In this document: positions 6,434 through 14,713 of the stretch, in pieces
Layout: every line of letters begins with the position of its first letter
Numbering within the stretch: the stretch's first letter is position 1
Source of the DNA: an uncultured Bacteroidales bacterium
GTDB lineage: Bacteria > Bacteroidota > Bacteroidia > Bacteroidales > Paludibacteraceae
Length of the DNA: 17,371 nucleotides
Direction of reading: 5' to 3'
Assembly: GCA_903912795.1 (NCBI GenBank)
Contig: CAIWIS010000590.1
Location: 1-17,371 of the forward strand
Notes under the pieces: generated by a model
What the model was told of the DNA's origin: nothing
What the model saw: the letters and a program-made list of their open reading frames with translations, nothing else
Databases searched by the model: none
Position numbers and translations under genes: made by a program

Positions 6434-8194
6434 TTAAAACGAAAATGCGGCACCAACCATTACATTTAAGCCCTGCACTTCGTAACCATAAAACTCTTCG
6501 TAATGTGAATTTAAAAGGTTGTTTACTTTTCCAAACAGCGTGAACCAATTTAAGTAGGAGTACGATGCGCCAATATTGACATCGGTTACTGGTTTCATGT
6601 TCATAACAAAATCGCCTAATTTAGCATGACGCGCTCCTTTCAAAAAAATACTTCCATTTAAATTAAGGTTGCGCGAAACACGCACTTCACTTGTTAGGTC
6701 AGCTTCGAATTTTGGTTTTTGCCATGCTTCAGTTATATCAAATGTTTTCCAACCATTATAAACACCTTTAAGCTGAACGTTTAAACTATTGCGTATGTTG
6801 TAATTAGCTCTAAAACCAATATTTACAAGCGAGGCGCTACTATATATTACATTAAATCTGTTGGTGTAAATGGTTCTTTCTTCGGGATTTGAAGGTGCAA
6901 AAGCTGTAGTTGCATAATCTTTATTTATAAAAAAGTATTGATTGTCAATGTATTTATAGCTTATGTATGCGTCCAATAATAAATTATAAACTGGTTTTAT
7001 TTTTATTCCAAAATAGGCATTTACAGGAGTGTAAGTGTCTTGTATACGGAGGTCTGAAAATAAAAATCGATTTTCGGTCATGCTCAAATCAAGTGTATTT
7101 ACCTTATAACCGCCACCTACACCGCCATAGAAGGCAAGCCAAGTTGGGATAGCTTTCCATTCAGCAAAAATATCAGGCGATGGGCTAAACGGACGGCCAT
7201 GAATAAACGAAAAGGAGGTTTTTACACCGAGGCGTACATTCCAATTGTCGCGCTCAAAACTATAATAAGGATTCATGCTAAATACCGAATACGAATCCCA
7301 TACATTTATTGAATCAATTGATAAATCGGTGCTGTAGTACATATTCTGGAGTTCTACGTCCACACCCATGCGGTTTTTGCCATTTACGTTATTAAATCCA
7401 GCTTTGGTATGTATAATATCTTCGGTGAGTCCAATGCGGGAGTTAAATTTGTTGTAATTTACCACCGCCTCGTAGCGCAAACCTGTTTTGGCAGGTGCTG
7501 AGCGAGCACCCAAATAGGCATTGAAACGCCATAAACCATCGTTGAGCGGGGCGTCAATCAATTGTTGTAATTTTTCAATTTTTGGGTTGCGGCTAATACG
7601 AACTAAATTTTGTTCGGTATAAAGTGTTGTGGGTGTAGTTATTAGTTTTGTTAAGTCGGCAATATCGCCTAATAAATTGAAGTTTTTTCCATAATAATTA
7701 AAATATTCATAACCCGCATTTACACCTGCGAGTAATTCCATTTTTTTATAGTAATTATTAAAAATAATCGAACCATTTGAAGTAGAATGTGTTTTGTCGC
7801 CAAAAGTGGCTAAATGATTGACTTTCAGGTCGAGTCTCATATCACCACGTTTAATTACCGGCAATGCAAAATCGAGCATATTGTTATAATAATTACCTGC
7901 CCCAATGCGGATATAGGCCGAAGCGGGATTAGTTTTTTTCTCCAATTCGAGTTCGGCTGCGCTAAGCGTTTGAATACTTTGCCCCACTTGAATGGGTAAA
8001 TTGATGTCGGTATAACTTGCCGCTGTCTTTTGCACATTTGCTTCGGTAACAGCAGGAACAGAAGTAATTTTTCCAGCATCCTGAATGATGGGTTTGTATT
8101 CGCGTTCCACTGTAACATTTCGGTCTACATTTTGTGCTGTAACCGAAATTGTTAACAAAGTAAATGCAGCTATTATATTTGATTTCAGATTCAT
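6434..8194 (-). CDS. Outer-membrane beta-barrel protein (TonB-receptor-like barrel without plug)
   Basis: The 586-residue protein is probably inserted in the outer membrane. Residues 1-20 are a signal peptide ending in VTAQ. Residues 21-90 (NVTVEREYKPIIQDAGKI and onward) are a short linker typical of this Bacteroidota family. From about residue 95 the chain alternates as amphipathic beta strands (AYIRIGAGNYYNNMLDFAL, MRLDLKVNHLATF) to the C-terminus. The end resembles the last strands of TonB-dependent receptors: WFTLFGKVNNLLNSHYEEFYGYEVQGLNV, then a terminal Phe after VGAAFS, the usual barrel-assembly signal. No plug domain or TonB box is visible. It follows the TPR gene by 44 bp and is likely in one operon with it. 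I infer that the periplasmic TPR protein and the barrel work together; the substrate is unknown. Confidence 0.82.
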   Translation of the reverse strand: MNLKSNIIAAFTLLTISVTAQNVDRNVTVEREYKPIIQDAGKITSVPAVTEANVQKTAASYTDINLPIQVGQSIQTLSAAELELEKKTNPASAYIRIGAGNYYNNMLDFALPVIKRGDMRLDLKVNHLATFGDKTHSTSNGSIIFNNYYKKMELLAGVNAGYEYFNYYGKNFNLLGDIADLTKLITTPTTLYTEQNLVRISRNPKIEKLQQLIDAPLNDGLWRFNAYLGARSAPAKTGLRYEAVVNYNKFNSRIGLTEDIIHTKAGFNNVNGKNRMGVDVELQNMYYSTDLSIDSINVWDSYSVFSMNPYYSFERDNWNVRLGVKTSFSFIHGRPFSPSPDIFAEWKAIPTWLAFYGGVGGGYKVNTLDLSMTENRFLFSDLRIQDTYTPVNAYFGIKIKPVYNLLLDAYISYKYIDNQYFFINKDYATTAFAPSNPEERTIYTNRFNVIYSSASLVNIGFRANYNIRNSLNVQLKGVYNGWKTFDITEAWQKPKFEADLTSEVRVSRNLNLNGSIFLKGARHAKLGDFVMNMKPVTDVNIGASYSYLNWFTLFGKVNNLLNSHYEEFYGYEVQGLNVMVGAAFSF

Positions 8195-8215
8195 ATATTT
8201 CTTTTTTAAATTATC

Positions 8216-8240
8216 AATTATTAATTGTTAATTATTAATT
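8216..8240. repeat. Short direct repeat between TPR and barrel genes
   Basis: AATTATTAATT occurs at 8216-8226 and again at 8230-8240, three bases apart, overlapping the stop codon of the TPR gene. Runs of this AT-rich kind are common between Bacteroidota genes. No function is evident. Confidence 0.4.
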
Positions 8241-11200
8241 AGTTTACCGTTGTTTGACTTTCGCGAGTTGCAATACCATTTAATCGTTCGGTAATCATAC
8301 CTTGAATTTCGTCGGCAGTGGTATAATTTTTTTGCAAACTCAATAAGTATTGTTTCGCCTGAAAATCATTGTTTTGCTTGATATAAATATCAGCGAGAAG
8401 CACAAAACTACGTGCTAACCAAAATTGGTGTGGCGTATTCTTTTTGGCAAAGTCCATAATTTCTGTTTCGGCATCTTTCAAATTGTTTTGTTCAAAATAC
8501 AAATTAGCCAATAAAAATTTTGATTCGGCTCCATTCTCAGTACGGGTATCAGTAGCAAGCATTTTTAAGTCGGCTGTAGCCATACTGGTTTGGTTTTGAG
8601 CAATATATGCTTTGGCTCTATTGTATCGGGCTTCAGCTTTTACAGCAGCATCCGATTTGGCATCGGCAATAATTTCGCCAGCAATGTTAACTGTCGTTTG
8701 GTGGTCGTTGAGGAAATAACTACATCTCAATACCCCTAAACGAGCTACATTGCGTTTTTCGGTTGATTGTGCTACCATTTGTAGTTGTTTGAAATACTGC
8801 AACGAAGCTGCGTAGTCTTTTTTGTCGTAAGTAATTTCGGCACATCGCGTGTAGGCTTCCTGAATATATTGGTTGCTCGAAATGAGTGTTAGCGCCTTGT
8901 AAGCTGTTAATGCATTTTCTTTTTCGTTGATACGATAGTAACTGTCGGCTATAAAGTATTGTGCATTTGTACAATAGCGTCCGCCTGCGCAATAATTGCT
9001 CAAATACGATTTAAAACCTGTAATGGCTTGTGCGTAGTTAGCATTCATGTATTGTTTTTCGGCAGCAATATACGAGATTGAATCCTCACGTCCAGCCGAG
9101 GTGTTCGAAATTTTCATGCCAAGTGTTTTGGTATAAGCCAAATACGAAGCAACATCGTTTTTCTCAATATAAACAGCTTCCAAACTTTCAAGTGCTGTTT
9201 GAGCTTCTTCGGAACTTGGATAAAATGTAATTACTTTTTTGTAGGCGGTTATGGCTTCGTCAAAATTATTATCGTTGAAATAAATCAATCCAATTTCTAA
9301 CGCACCTTTGCGAGCCGAAGCCGAAGCAGGATAATTGCTAAATAGTTGTTTGAACGATGCAATGGCTTTGCTATTGTTTTCGAGCATAAGGTAAGCTCTA
9401 CCCATTTCGTAAAGGGCCTCATCGGCATATTCCGATTTTGGGTAAGTGCTCAATAGGCTTTCAATTCGAGTAATTTTGGCTGTATAGTTTTTTTGTAATC
9501 CTGCTACATAAGCGCTTTGAAACAATGCATAATCGCCCGTGTTAGGACTGATTTGTGCAGCCTTAGCATAATAGGTTTCGGCTTTGCTAAAGTTACGACC
9601 GTTGAAATAACAATCACCAATACGGTTTAGTGCATCCGAATAGGTTGTAGCTTTATTGTTAGTTTCCAAATCGGCATATTTCAAAAACCAATTTAATGCT
9701 TCGGCAAAGTTTTTACGCGAAAAATAGGCATAAGCCATGCTGTAATTGGCTGTTTTCAGATTTACACTCGAACGTGCGTATTGATTTGCGAAAAATGCAT
9801 TCAAATCGGCAATGCTTTTATCGGGTTGGTTAGATCGGAAATAAGCTTCGGAACGCCAGTACAAGCTTTCGGCCGAGTATTTACCAATGGTTGAACTTTG
9901 GAGCGAGAGTGTGAAATATTCAATGGCTTTAGCGTTGTTCTGTTGTGTGAATGCCTCAGTACCAATTTGATATAGTATATATTGTTTGGCTTCTAATATG
10001 CGCGGATTGGGGTTTTTGATTTTTTGTATGGATTGATAAGCTGTTTCGTAGTTTTTCGACGAAAAATATACCGAGGCTAAGTAGTCTTGTGCTTTATCCA
10101 CATATTTCGAAGTGGGAAACTCGTTTAAAAAAGTCTCAAATGCTGTAATTGATTCGCCAAATGCCGAGGTGGTTTCGTAAGTTGTAAGCGCATAATTAAA
10201 CATAGCTTCCTCGCGAACGGTTGGGTTAAATTTTGTACGCAAAGCTGCTTCAAAAGCTAAACGAGCATTTATCTTATTGCCAATTTTAATATTCGCATTA
10301 CCAATATGTAAATAAGCATTTTCGGTCATTTCATCTTTTTCGGTAGTTGTTTTGGATAAATACGGAATAGCTCCTTTAAAATTTCCAGTGTTATAGAGCG
10401 ATAAACCAAGCATATACATGTTGTTGCGCAATTCCTGAGGTGCTAATTTTTCGTATTGTTTAAAATCCGAAATGGCTTTGTTAAAGTCTTTTTTACTATA
10501 AGCTATTTCGCCCATAATGCGGTAAATTTCGGCATTGTTGGCGTTATTCGGATTGTTTTTGAGCAAGAGTGTGGCACGTTCGTTCAGCTTATCAAATTCT
10601 TTTTGGGCGTAATAAATTTGAATAATATAATATGGAACAATGTTTTTGTATTTTGGATTAGTTTCTAATAGCAAAAAATCAGGCATTGCTGCTGCATAGT
10701 TGCCAAGTGTATATTCGGTATAAGCATAGTAATAAGTGGCGGCCAAATTGTAGCGAGTATCCATTTGTTTCAATTCCTTGAAAATAACCAGTGCTGTACC
10801 ATAGTTTTTAACTTGTAAATTGGCAAATCCCTTGCTAAAAAGGTATTCCACCCGTTCATGTTTGCCTAAACGTTTTTCGTTTACAATGTTGAAGTATTTT
10901 AATGCATTGGCGTATTTTTTTGCCTGAAAATCCATTAATCCCAACATAAAATTGGCTAAATCGGAAAACGGAGTGTAGGGATGTCGCGTTAAATACAAAC
11001 GCATTTGCTCGGCAGCATCTTTTTGTTTTAAATAATAGGCATTGGCTGCTTTATAAAATTCAGCTTCCTGAACCTGACCTGCGTTTACTTGTGGCGTTTT
11101 ATTCAGAAACGATTCAAAATTACGATATGATGCAGCATATTTTCGTTGATTGAATAATTCCTTTCCTTGATTGAAAAGCACATCGTCGTTGGTGTAAATA

Positions 11201-11271
11201 AGTGTTTCCTGTGCAGGTAAATAGGCTGCTAATGAGCACCAAAATAAACTTAGAATGATGAATTTACGCAT
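8239..11271 (-). CDS. Large exported tetratricopeptide-repeat (TPR) protein
   Basis: The protein has 1010 residues. Residues 1-20 form a signal peptide (MRKFIILSLFWCSLAAYLPA followed by QE), so it is exported to the periplasm. Almost the whole remainder is built of helical TPR units with the usual small/aromatic pattern. Examples are LFNQGKELFNQRKYAASYRN near 32, the later ANFMLGLMDFQAKKYANAL, ADEALYEMGRAYLMLENN and ALEIGLIYFNDNNFDEAITA. Many units resemble those of YbgF/BamD-type periplasmic scaffolds. No enzymatic domain is visible. The start codon overlaps the end of the NUDIX gene by 8 bp, and the barrel gene follows after 44 bp, so translation is likely coupled. TPR proteins bind partner proteins; the most plausible partner is the neighbouring barrel, but this is inference. 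Confidence 0.88.
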   Translation of the reverse strand: MRKFIILSLFWCSLAAYLPAQETLIYTNDDVLFNQGKELFNQRKYAASYRNFESFLNKTPQVNAGQVQEAEFYKAANAYYLKQKDAAEQMRLYLTRHPYTPFSDLANFMLGLMDFQAKKYANALKYFNIVNEKRLGKHERVEYLFSKGFANLQVKNYGTALVIFKELKQMDTRYNLAATYYYAYTEYTLGNYAAAMPDFLLLETNPKYKNIVPYYIIQIYYAQKEFDKLNERATLLLKNNPNNANNAEIYRIMGEIAYSKKDFNKAISDFKQYEKLAPQELRNNMYMLGLSLYNTGNFKGAIPYLSKTTTEKDEMTENAYLHIGNANIKIGNKINARLAFEAALRTKFNPTVREEAMFNYALTTYETTSAFGESITAFETFLNEFPTSKYVDKAQDYLASVYFSSKNYETAYQSIQKIKNPNPRILEAKQYILYQIGTEAFTQQNNAKAIEYFTLSLQSSTIGKYSAESLYWRSEAYFRSNQPDKSIADLNAFFANQYARSSVNLKTANYSMAYAYFSRKNFAEALNWFLKYADLETNNKATTYSDALNRIGDCYFNGRNFSKAETYYAKAAQISPNTGDYALFQSAYVAGLQKNYTAKITRIESLLSTYPKSEYADEALYEMGRAYLMLENNSKAIASFKQLFSNYPASASARKGALEIGLIYFNDNNFDEAITAYKKVITFYPSSEEAQTALESLEAVYIEKNDVASYLAYTKTLGMKISNTSAGREDSISYIAAEKQYMNANYAQAITGFKSYLSNYCAGGRYCTNAQYFIADSYYRINEKENALTAYKALTLISSNQYIQEAYTRCAEITYDKKDYAASLQYFKQLQMVAQSTEKRNVARLGVLRCSYFLNDHQTTVNIAGEIIADAKSDAAVKAEARYNRAKAYIAQNQTSMATADLKMLATDTRTENGAESKFLLANLYFEQNNLKDAETEIMDFAKKNTPHQFWLARSFVLLADIYIKQNNDFQAKQYLLSLQKNYTTADEIQGMITERLNGIATRESQTTVN

Positions 11272-11800
11272 TATGTTGTTGTGTTTTAGTTCTTATGTAA
11301 ATGTCAATTGCTTTTTTTATGGAGTTTAACCCAAATAACTCCGGATTTAGATTTTCTATCGAAATATATTCGAAACCAGCCACATCATCAGCAGCTTTTA
11401 TGTTTTCGTAATTTTGTAATTTGCATTCAAAAAACAAATCCAACGTAGGAATTGTTAAGCCACTGTATAAATAATTGTTGGGCAACGAAAACACATAATT
11501 AACACTTATTGTTTCAGCATCTAGTTCTTCTTTAAGTTCCCGTACAACGGCTTCTTCTGCTGTTTCGTCACCATCAACAAATCCGCCAGGTAAGTCGAGA
11601 GTGCCTTTGGCTGGATCTTTGGCACGTTTACAAACCAATAACCGACCATTAGTGTCGGTTATGAAAGCCGCCACCGCAGCCGATGCATTCATGTAAAATA
11701 CAAAACCGCAAGTATCACATTTCTTCGATTTCTCGTTGTTTTGTACAAATTTTTCAGAACCACAATGTGGGCAGTATTTTAATAAACGGTCAAATTGCAT
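11264..11800 (-). CDS. Zinc-ribbon NUDIX hydrolase
   Basis: The enzyme probably hydrolyses a nucleoside diphosphate linked to another group. With the start at 11800 it has 178 residues. An N-terminal zinc ribbon has Cys pairs C10/C13 and C28/C31 (YCPHCGS and KCDTCGF). The Nudix box runs from about 73 to 95: GFVDGDE, seven residues, then RELKEELDA. This matches GX5EX7REUXEEXGU except that the late Gly is Asp. The zinc ribbon recalls NADH pyrophosphatase (NudC), but the SQPWPFPxS motif downstream of the box is not seen, so I would not call it NudC. The open frame extends to an ATG at 11875, but a TATCTTTG promoter at 11829-11822 lies within that extension, and homology begins only at MQFDRLLKYCPHCG, so 11800 is preferred. 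It heads the TPR/barrel operon. Confidence 0.88.
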   Translation of the reverse strand: MQFDRLLKYCPHCGSEKFVQNNEKSKKCDTCGFVFYMNASAAVAAFITDTNGRLLVCKRAKDPAKGTLDLPGGFVDGDETAEEAVVRELKEELDAETISVNYVFSLPNNYLYSGLTIPTLDLFFECKLQNYENIKAADDVAGFEYISIENLNPELFGLNSIKKAIDIYIRTKTQQHNA

Positions 11801-11821
11801 AGTTGTTTTATTTCTGTTGCA

Positions 11822-11853
11822 CAAAGATACAATTTTTGTTCCAAACTGTTCAA
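11822..11853 (-). promoter_or_regulatory. Promoter of the NUDIX-TPR-barrel operon
   Basis: The minus strand has TATCTTTG at 11829-11822 and a TTG at 11853-11851, separated by 21 bp, matching the Bacteroidota promoter pattern. It lies 21 bp upstream of the ATG at 11800 and thereby excludes the longer start at 11875. Confidence 0.65.
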
Positions 11854-12030
11854 TTGCACTGAAACAATTCGGCAAACGATTTTTTTTGTAGTAAAATTGA
11901 GTGTAGGATAGGAGGGATGAACTTATTTGATTTTTATTAAGCTAACAGGTTTGTGTTGAAGAATTCCGGCGTTTCTGAGTTCGAAACTATTACGACTATG
12001 TGTTTTATATCGGCAAAAAACTGTAACTAG
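11854..12030. other. Non-coding stretch upstream of the NUDIX operon
   Basis: Together with the promoter at 11822-11853 and the hairpin at 12031-12067, this completes a gap of about 306 bp between the NUDIX start and the small exported-protein gene. I see no credible reading frame, RNA gene or repeat in it. Confidence 0.5.
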
Positions 12031-12067
12031 AAAAGGATTGCTCCCTTAAAAACAGGAACAATCCTTT
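12031..12067 (-). terminator. Hairpin terminator after the small exported-protein gene
   Basis: AAAGGATTG (12032-12040) pairs with CAATCCTTT (12059-12067). The stem continues after one mismatch as TCC (12042-12044) with GGA (12055-12057). In the minus-strand transcript the stem ends in a short run of four U, about 40 nt past the stop codon at 12107. The U tract is short, so efficiency may be moderate. Confidence 0.6.
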
Positions 12068-12106
12068 ATTTCATAAAAGTAAACTATCAAATTTTGATGC
12101 AGATTT

Positions 12107-12454
12107 TTATTCTTCTTTTTTACCTTCCGCTTGTAATTCCAAAGCAGGTACAACTACTTTAACGCCAATCACTTTTTGACTTGTTGTATCGCGAATAAAC
12201 AGAACCCGCCCCTCGTATTCGAAAATTTTAAACTCATCTCCTTTAACAAATATCAAATTGGCTGTACCCACATTGGCTTCCACTTTTAATATACTATCGT
12301 TACGGACTTCCAATCTCACATCTTCCATAATGGTATTTTCGTGAACAAAGGAATATCGTCCGGTGTAATCGTTTAAGTTTCTTTTTATTGTTTCATCTGC
12401 ATTTAATACAGCAACGAAAAAAATCATCAAGATAAATAGTATAGAGACTTTCAT
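12107..12454 (-). CDS. Small exported protein, DUF3471-like
   Basis: This 115-residue protein of unknown function has an N-terminal signal peptide (MKVSILFILMIFFVAVLNA, residues 1-19), so it acts outside the cytoplasm. The mature part begins LNDYTGRYSF and continues DVRLEVRNDSILKVE, with GRVLFIRD later. This is the pattern of the small beta-rich DUF3471 domain that often trails serine hydrolases; here it stands alone. The C-terminus is charged (AEGKKEE). No TAnnTTTG promoter was found in the 138-bp gap upstream. A hairpin terminator follows at 12031-12067, so it is probably a single-gene unit. The family likeness is from memory and only moderately strong. Confidence 0.7.
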   Translation of the reverse strand: MKVSILFILMIFFVAVLNADETIKRNLNDYTGRYSFVHENTIMEDVRLEVRNDSILKVEANVGTANLIFVKGDEFKIFEYEGRVLFIRDTTSQKVIGVKVVVPALELQAEGKKEE

Positions 12455-12592
12455 AAAAAATATTGTTTATAATTTTATGCAAAATTCAACAATAATTATT
12501 TCAATGGTGTTAACTTTGTATGTCGAAACGGTTTAATTTTAGCTTGTGAGGCATTTGTATTTCTTTTACCTTAATATCCGGAATTAATTTTG

Positions 12593-13747
12593 CTACGATT
12601 TCAAATGTCGTTTATGAAATAAATAGGCTCCTATGGCAAAATAAACCAACGTGAGCACAGAAATAGCAATGAGTTCGGGCAAAACATGACCGAAAGGCAT
12701 ATCCATGATAAAGATTTTGTTCAGTGCCGAAATGGCAGGTGTAGGGCTCAGTAAAGCCTGAAGGTTTACTGGATAATCGGCAATGTAAAACCAAGCATCG
12801 CTTTTGATTGGAAATGCTGCTCCTGTAAAAAACATAAACAGGAACATGGGAAAATTACCAACCACCAATACTTCGTTGGCCGACTTGGTAACTGCCGCCA
12901 CTATCAGACTAAAAGCGATAAGCGACAGGCAGCATAAACCAGCTATAACCAACATTGCAACTAACGAACCCTGATATTCGAACCCAAGCAAAACTGCAGT
13001 AAGCAAAGTGAGCAGCATGCCGGCAATACCTAACAAAAACTGCACAGCCCCCACGCCACCCAGAAAGTCGAGAACCGTGATTTTGGATAGTTTCAGGCGC
13101 ATAATAGTTTTGTTTTCGACTTCGGATACAAAAGCAATACTGGCCGTAAACAGCAGCATAATAAGCGACACAATAAGAATACCGGGCACCAGCATATCGA
13201 ACTGATTGATAGTTCCCGAACTACCCAACGGGGTTTCGGCTACTTCAATAATGCGCTTGGTTTGGGTAATGCCGCGAGCATACTTGTTTACAACTTCATT
13301 AGCCCAAACAGCACTCAGCAAATAATTGGCACTCGTTAGGTCACCTACAAACTCCAGCTTTGGCGCTCCAACAGTGCTATCGTGACTCAATGCGGCTGAA
13401 AAACCGGAAGGTATAACCACCAATGCATCCGCGTCTTTGTTTTTGAGCTTTGCCACAGCAGCTTCGCGGTCGGTCATTTCGCTAAGTGTAAAGCTCAGGT
13501 TATCGGAGAGTGTATTTGTTTGTTTAAAAAAAGAAAACAGTTCCCGTCCTTTGTTTTGAGTTTGTCCATTGGCATTGATACCGGCATCGTTGTTTACAAC
13601 AATAACCTTATATTGCGGCGTGGACGATTCGTTGATAAGGTAATACACAAAAATAAAAAATGGCCCCATCGAGAGTGACAAGAGCACAATCCAGAAGTTG
13701 CGCAATTGTTCTTTCAGGCTTTTTTTCAGTATGCTTATTATTCTCAT
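12593..13747 (-). CDS. ABC-2 type exporter permease
   Basis: This is the membrane subunit of an ABC exporter. The 384 residues show one N-terminal membrane helix (about 18-38), a large extracytoplasmic domain (about 40-180: YKVIVVNNDAGIN, DADALVVIPSGFS), and then five more helices near 187-208, 228-255, 262-287, 295-313 and 357-377. The segment MFLFMFFTGAAFPI (301-314) is characteristic of ABC-2 permeases. This topology fits the ABC2_membrane_3 class, whose members export drugs, lipids or unknown compounds. Its ATG overlaps the stop of the ATPase gene by 4 bp (ATGA), so the two are translationally coupled. Only one permease is present, so the working unit is likely a homodimer plus two ATPases. 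The substrate cannot be read from sequence. Confidence 0.87.
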   Translation of the reverse strand: MRIISILKKSLKEQLRNFWIVLLSLSMGPFFIFVYYLINESSTPQYKVIVVNNDAGINANGQTQNKGRELFSFFKQTNTLSDNLSFTLSEMTDREAAVAKLKNKDADALVVIPSGFSAALSHDSTVGAPKLEFVGDLTSANYLLSAVWANEVVNKYARGITQTKRIIEVAETPLGSSGTINQFDMLVPGILIVSLIMLLFTASIAFVSEVENKTIMRLKLSKITVLDFLGGVGAVQFLLGIAGMLLTLLTAVLLGFEYQGSLVAMLVIAGLCCLSLIAFSLIVAAVTKSANEVLVVGNFPMFLFMFFTGAAFPIKSDAWFYIADYPVNLQALLSPTPAISALNKIFIMDMPFGHVLPELIAISVLTLVYFAIGAYLFHKRHLKS

Positions 13748-14664
13748 GACCGCAACTCCTTTCCGGTAAGGTGAATAAATACATCTTCGAGCGTATTTTC
13801 GCGCAATTTCAGTTCGCTTATTTTCACACCATGCATTTTTGCCTGTTCTTTGATATCCAGCAACTGCGTTGAAATATCAATATTATTCATCCAAACGCAG
13901 TCAGTTCCGCGTTTTACATTTTCGAAAATGCCGCTAAGTCCTGCTACAAAATTACTCAAGCGATTTTCATCAGTTGTATCAACACGAATTTCTATCCGGT
14001 CGCCTTCGCCAATCGACTTTTTAAGATTCTGTGGCGTGTCGAGTTGTAGCAATTTACCTCTATCTACAATGGCTATACGGTCGGCAAGGCGGTCGGCCTC
14101 ATCCATATTGTGAGTACAAAGAATAACCGTTTTTTCGTGACCAATGCTTTTTATAAATTCCCTGACAAGAATACGGCTTTGTGGGTCGAGACCAGCTTCG
14201 GGTTCGTCGAGAATCAGAATTTCGGGGTTATGAATCAGTGCCAGACAGATATTGAGCCGCCGCTTCATACCGCCTGACAGTTTTGCCGCTTGCACGTTGG
14301 CTTTCTCGGTGAGTCCAAGTTTGTTGAGCAACGCTGCTGCTCGCTCTTTGGCCTGTGTCGAAGGGATATTATACATTTCGCCCATAAACACCAGCTGCTC
14401 CATGCAACTCAGTTTGGGGTAAAATATATTTTCCTGCGGACAATAGCCAATAAGCGACTTGGTATCGGTACTACTGAAACCCTCGAACTGAATACGACCT
14501 TCATTAGCAGGAAGCAAACCGCAAAGCATGCTGATAAAGGTTGTTTTACCGGCTCCGTTTGGCCCCAGCAACCCAAAGATTTCGTTCTTATTAATTTCAA
14601 AACTCAGCTGGTCTACAGCCTTGAAATCACCATACGATTTAGTCAGACTCTTGATTTTTATCAT
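13744..14664 (-). CDS. ABC transporter ATP-binding protein
   Basis: This cytoplasmic ATPase powers the ABC-2 permease encoded directly downstream. In the 306 residues all nucleotide-binding motifs are intact: Walker A GPNGAGKT (34-41), Q-loop Q77 in YCPQEN, signature LSGGM (129-133), Walker B ILILDEP (149-155) and the H-loop histidine H185 in CTHNMDEADRLADR. The C-terminal 90 residues form the accessory domain (DUF4162-like) ending in TLEDVFIHLTGKE, as in multidrug and lipid exporters of the CcmA class. The gene has its own promoter at 14699-14706. Hand counts on sample lines give about 50-55% G+C in this cassette versus about 33% in a sample of the TPR gene, which hints at a different history or stronger codon selection. 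Confidence 0.93.
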   Translation of the reverse strand: MIKIKSLTKSYGDFKAVDQLSFEINKNEIFGLLGPNGAGKTTFISMLCGLLPANEGRIQFEGFSSTDTKSLIGYCPQENIFYPKLSCMEQLVFMGEMYNIPSTQAKERAAALLNKLGLTEKANVQAAKLSGGMKRRLNICLALIHNPEILILDEPEAGLDPQSRILVREFIKSIGHEKTVILCTHNMDEADRLADRIAIVDRGKLLQLDTPQNLKKSIGEGDRIEIRVDTTDENRLSNFVAGLSGIFENVKRGTDCVWMNNIDISTQLLDIKEQAKMHGVKISELKLRENTLEDVFIHLTGKELRS

Positions 14665-14698
14665 AGAAAATCATTTCAAAAAAAAGCATTTCGAAAAG

Positions 14699-14706
14699 CA
14701 AAGATA
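14699..14706 (-). promoter_or_regulatory. -7 element of the ABC exporter operon
   Basis: The minus strand reads TATCTTTG at 14706-14699, 34 bp before the ATPase ATG at 14664 and just after the lipoprotein stop at 14714. No clear -33 motif lies 19-21 bp upstream, so the call rests on the -7 box and its position. Confidence 0.5.
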
Positions 14707-14713
14707 AAAAAAA

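Noticed and set aside
11801..11875. N-terminal extension of the NUDIX protein to an ATG at 11875
   Set aside because: The extension overlaps a good TATCTTTG promoter and precedes the natural start MQFDRLLKYCPHCG.
12591..12794. Minus-strand 60-codon frame at 12612-12794 within the permease gene
   Set aside because: It is an alternative frame of the same DNA as the permease C-terminus, which has clear membrane helices.
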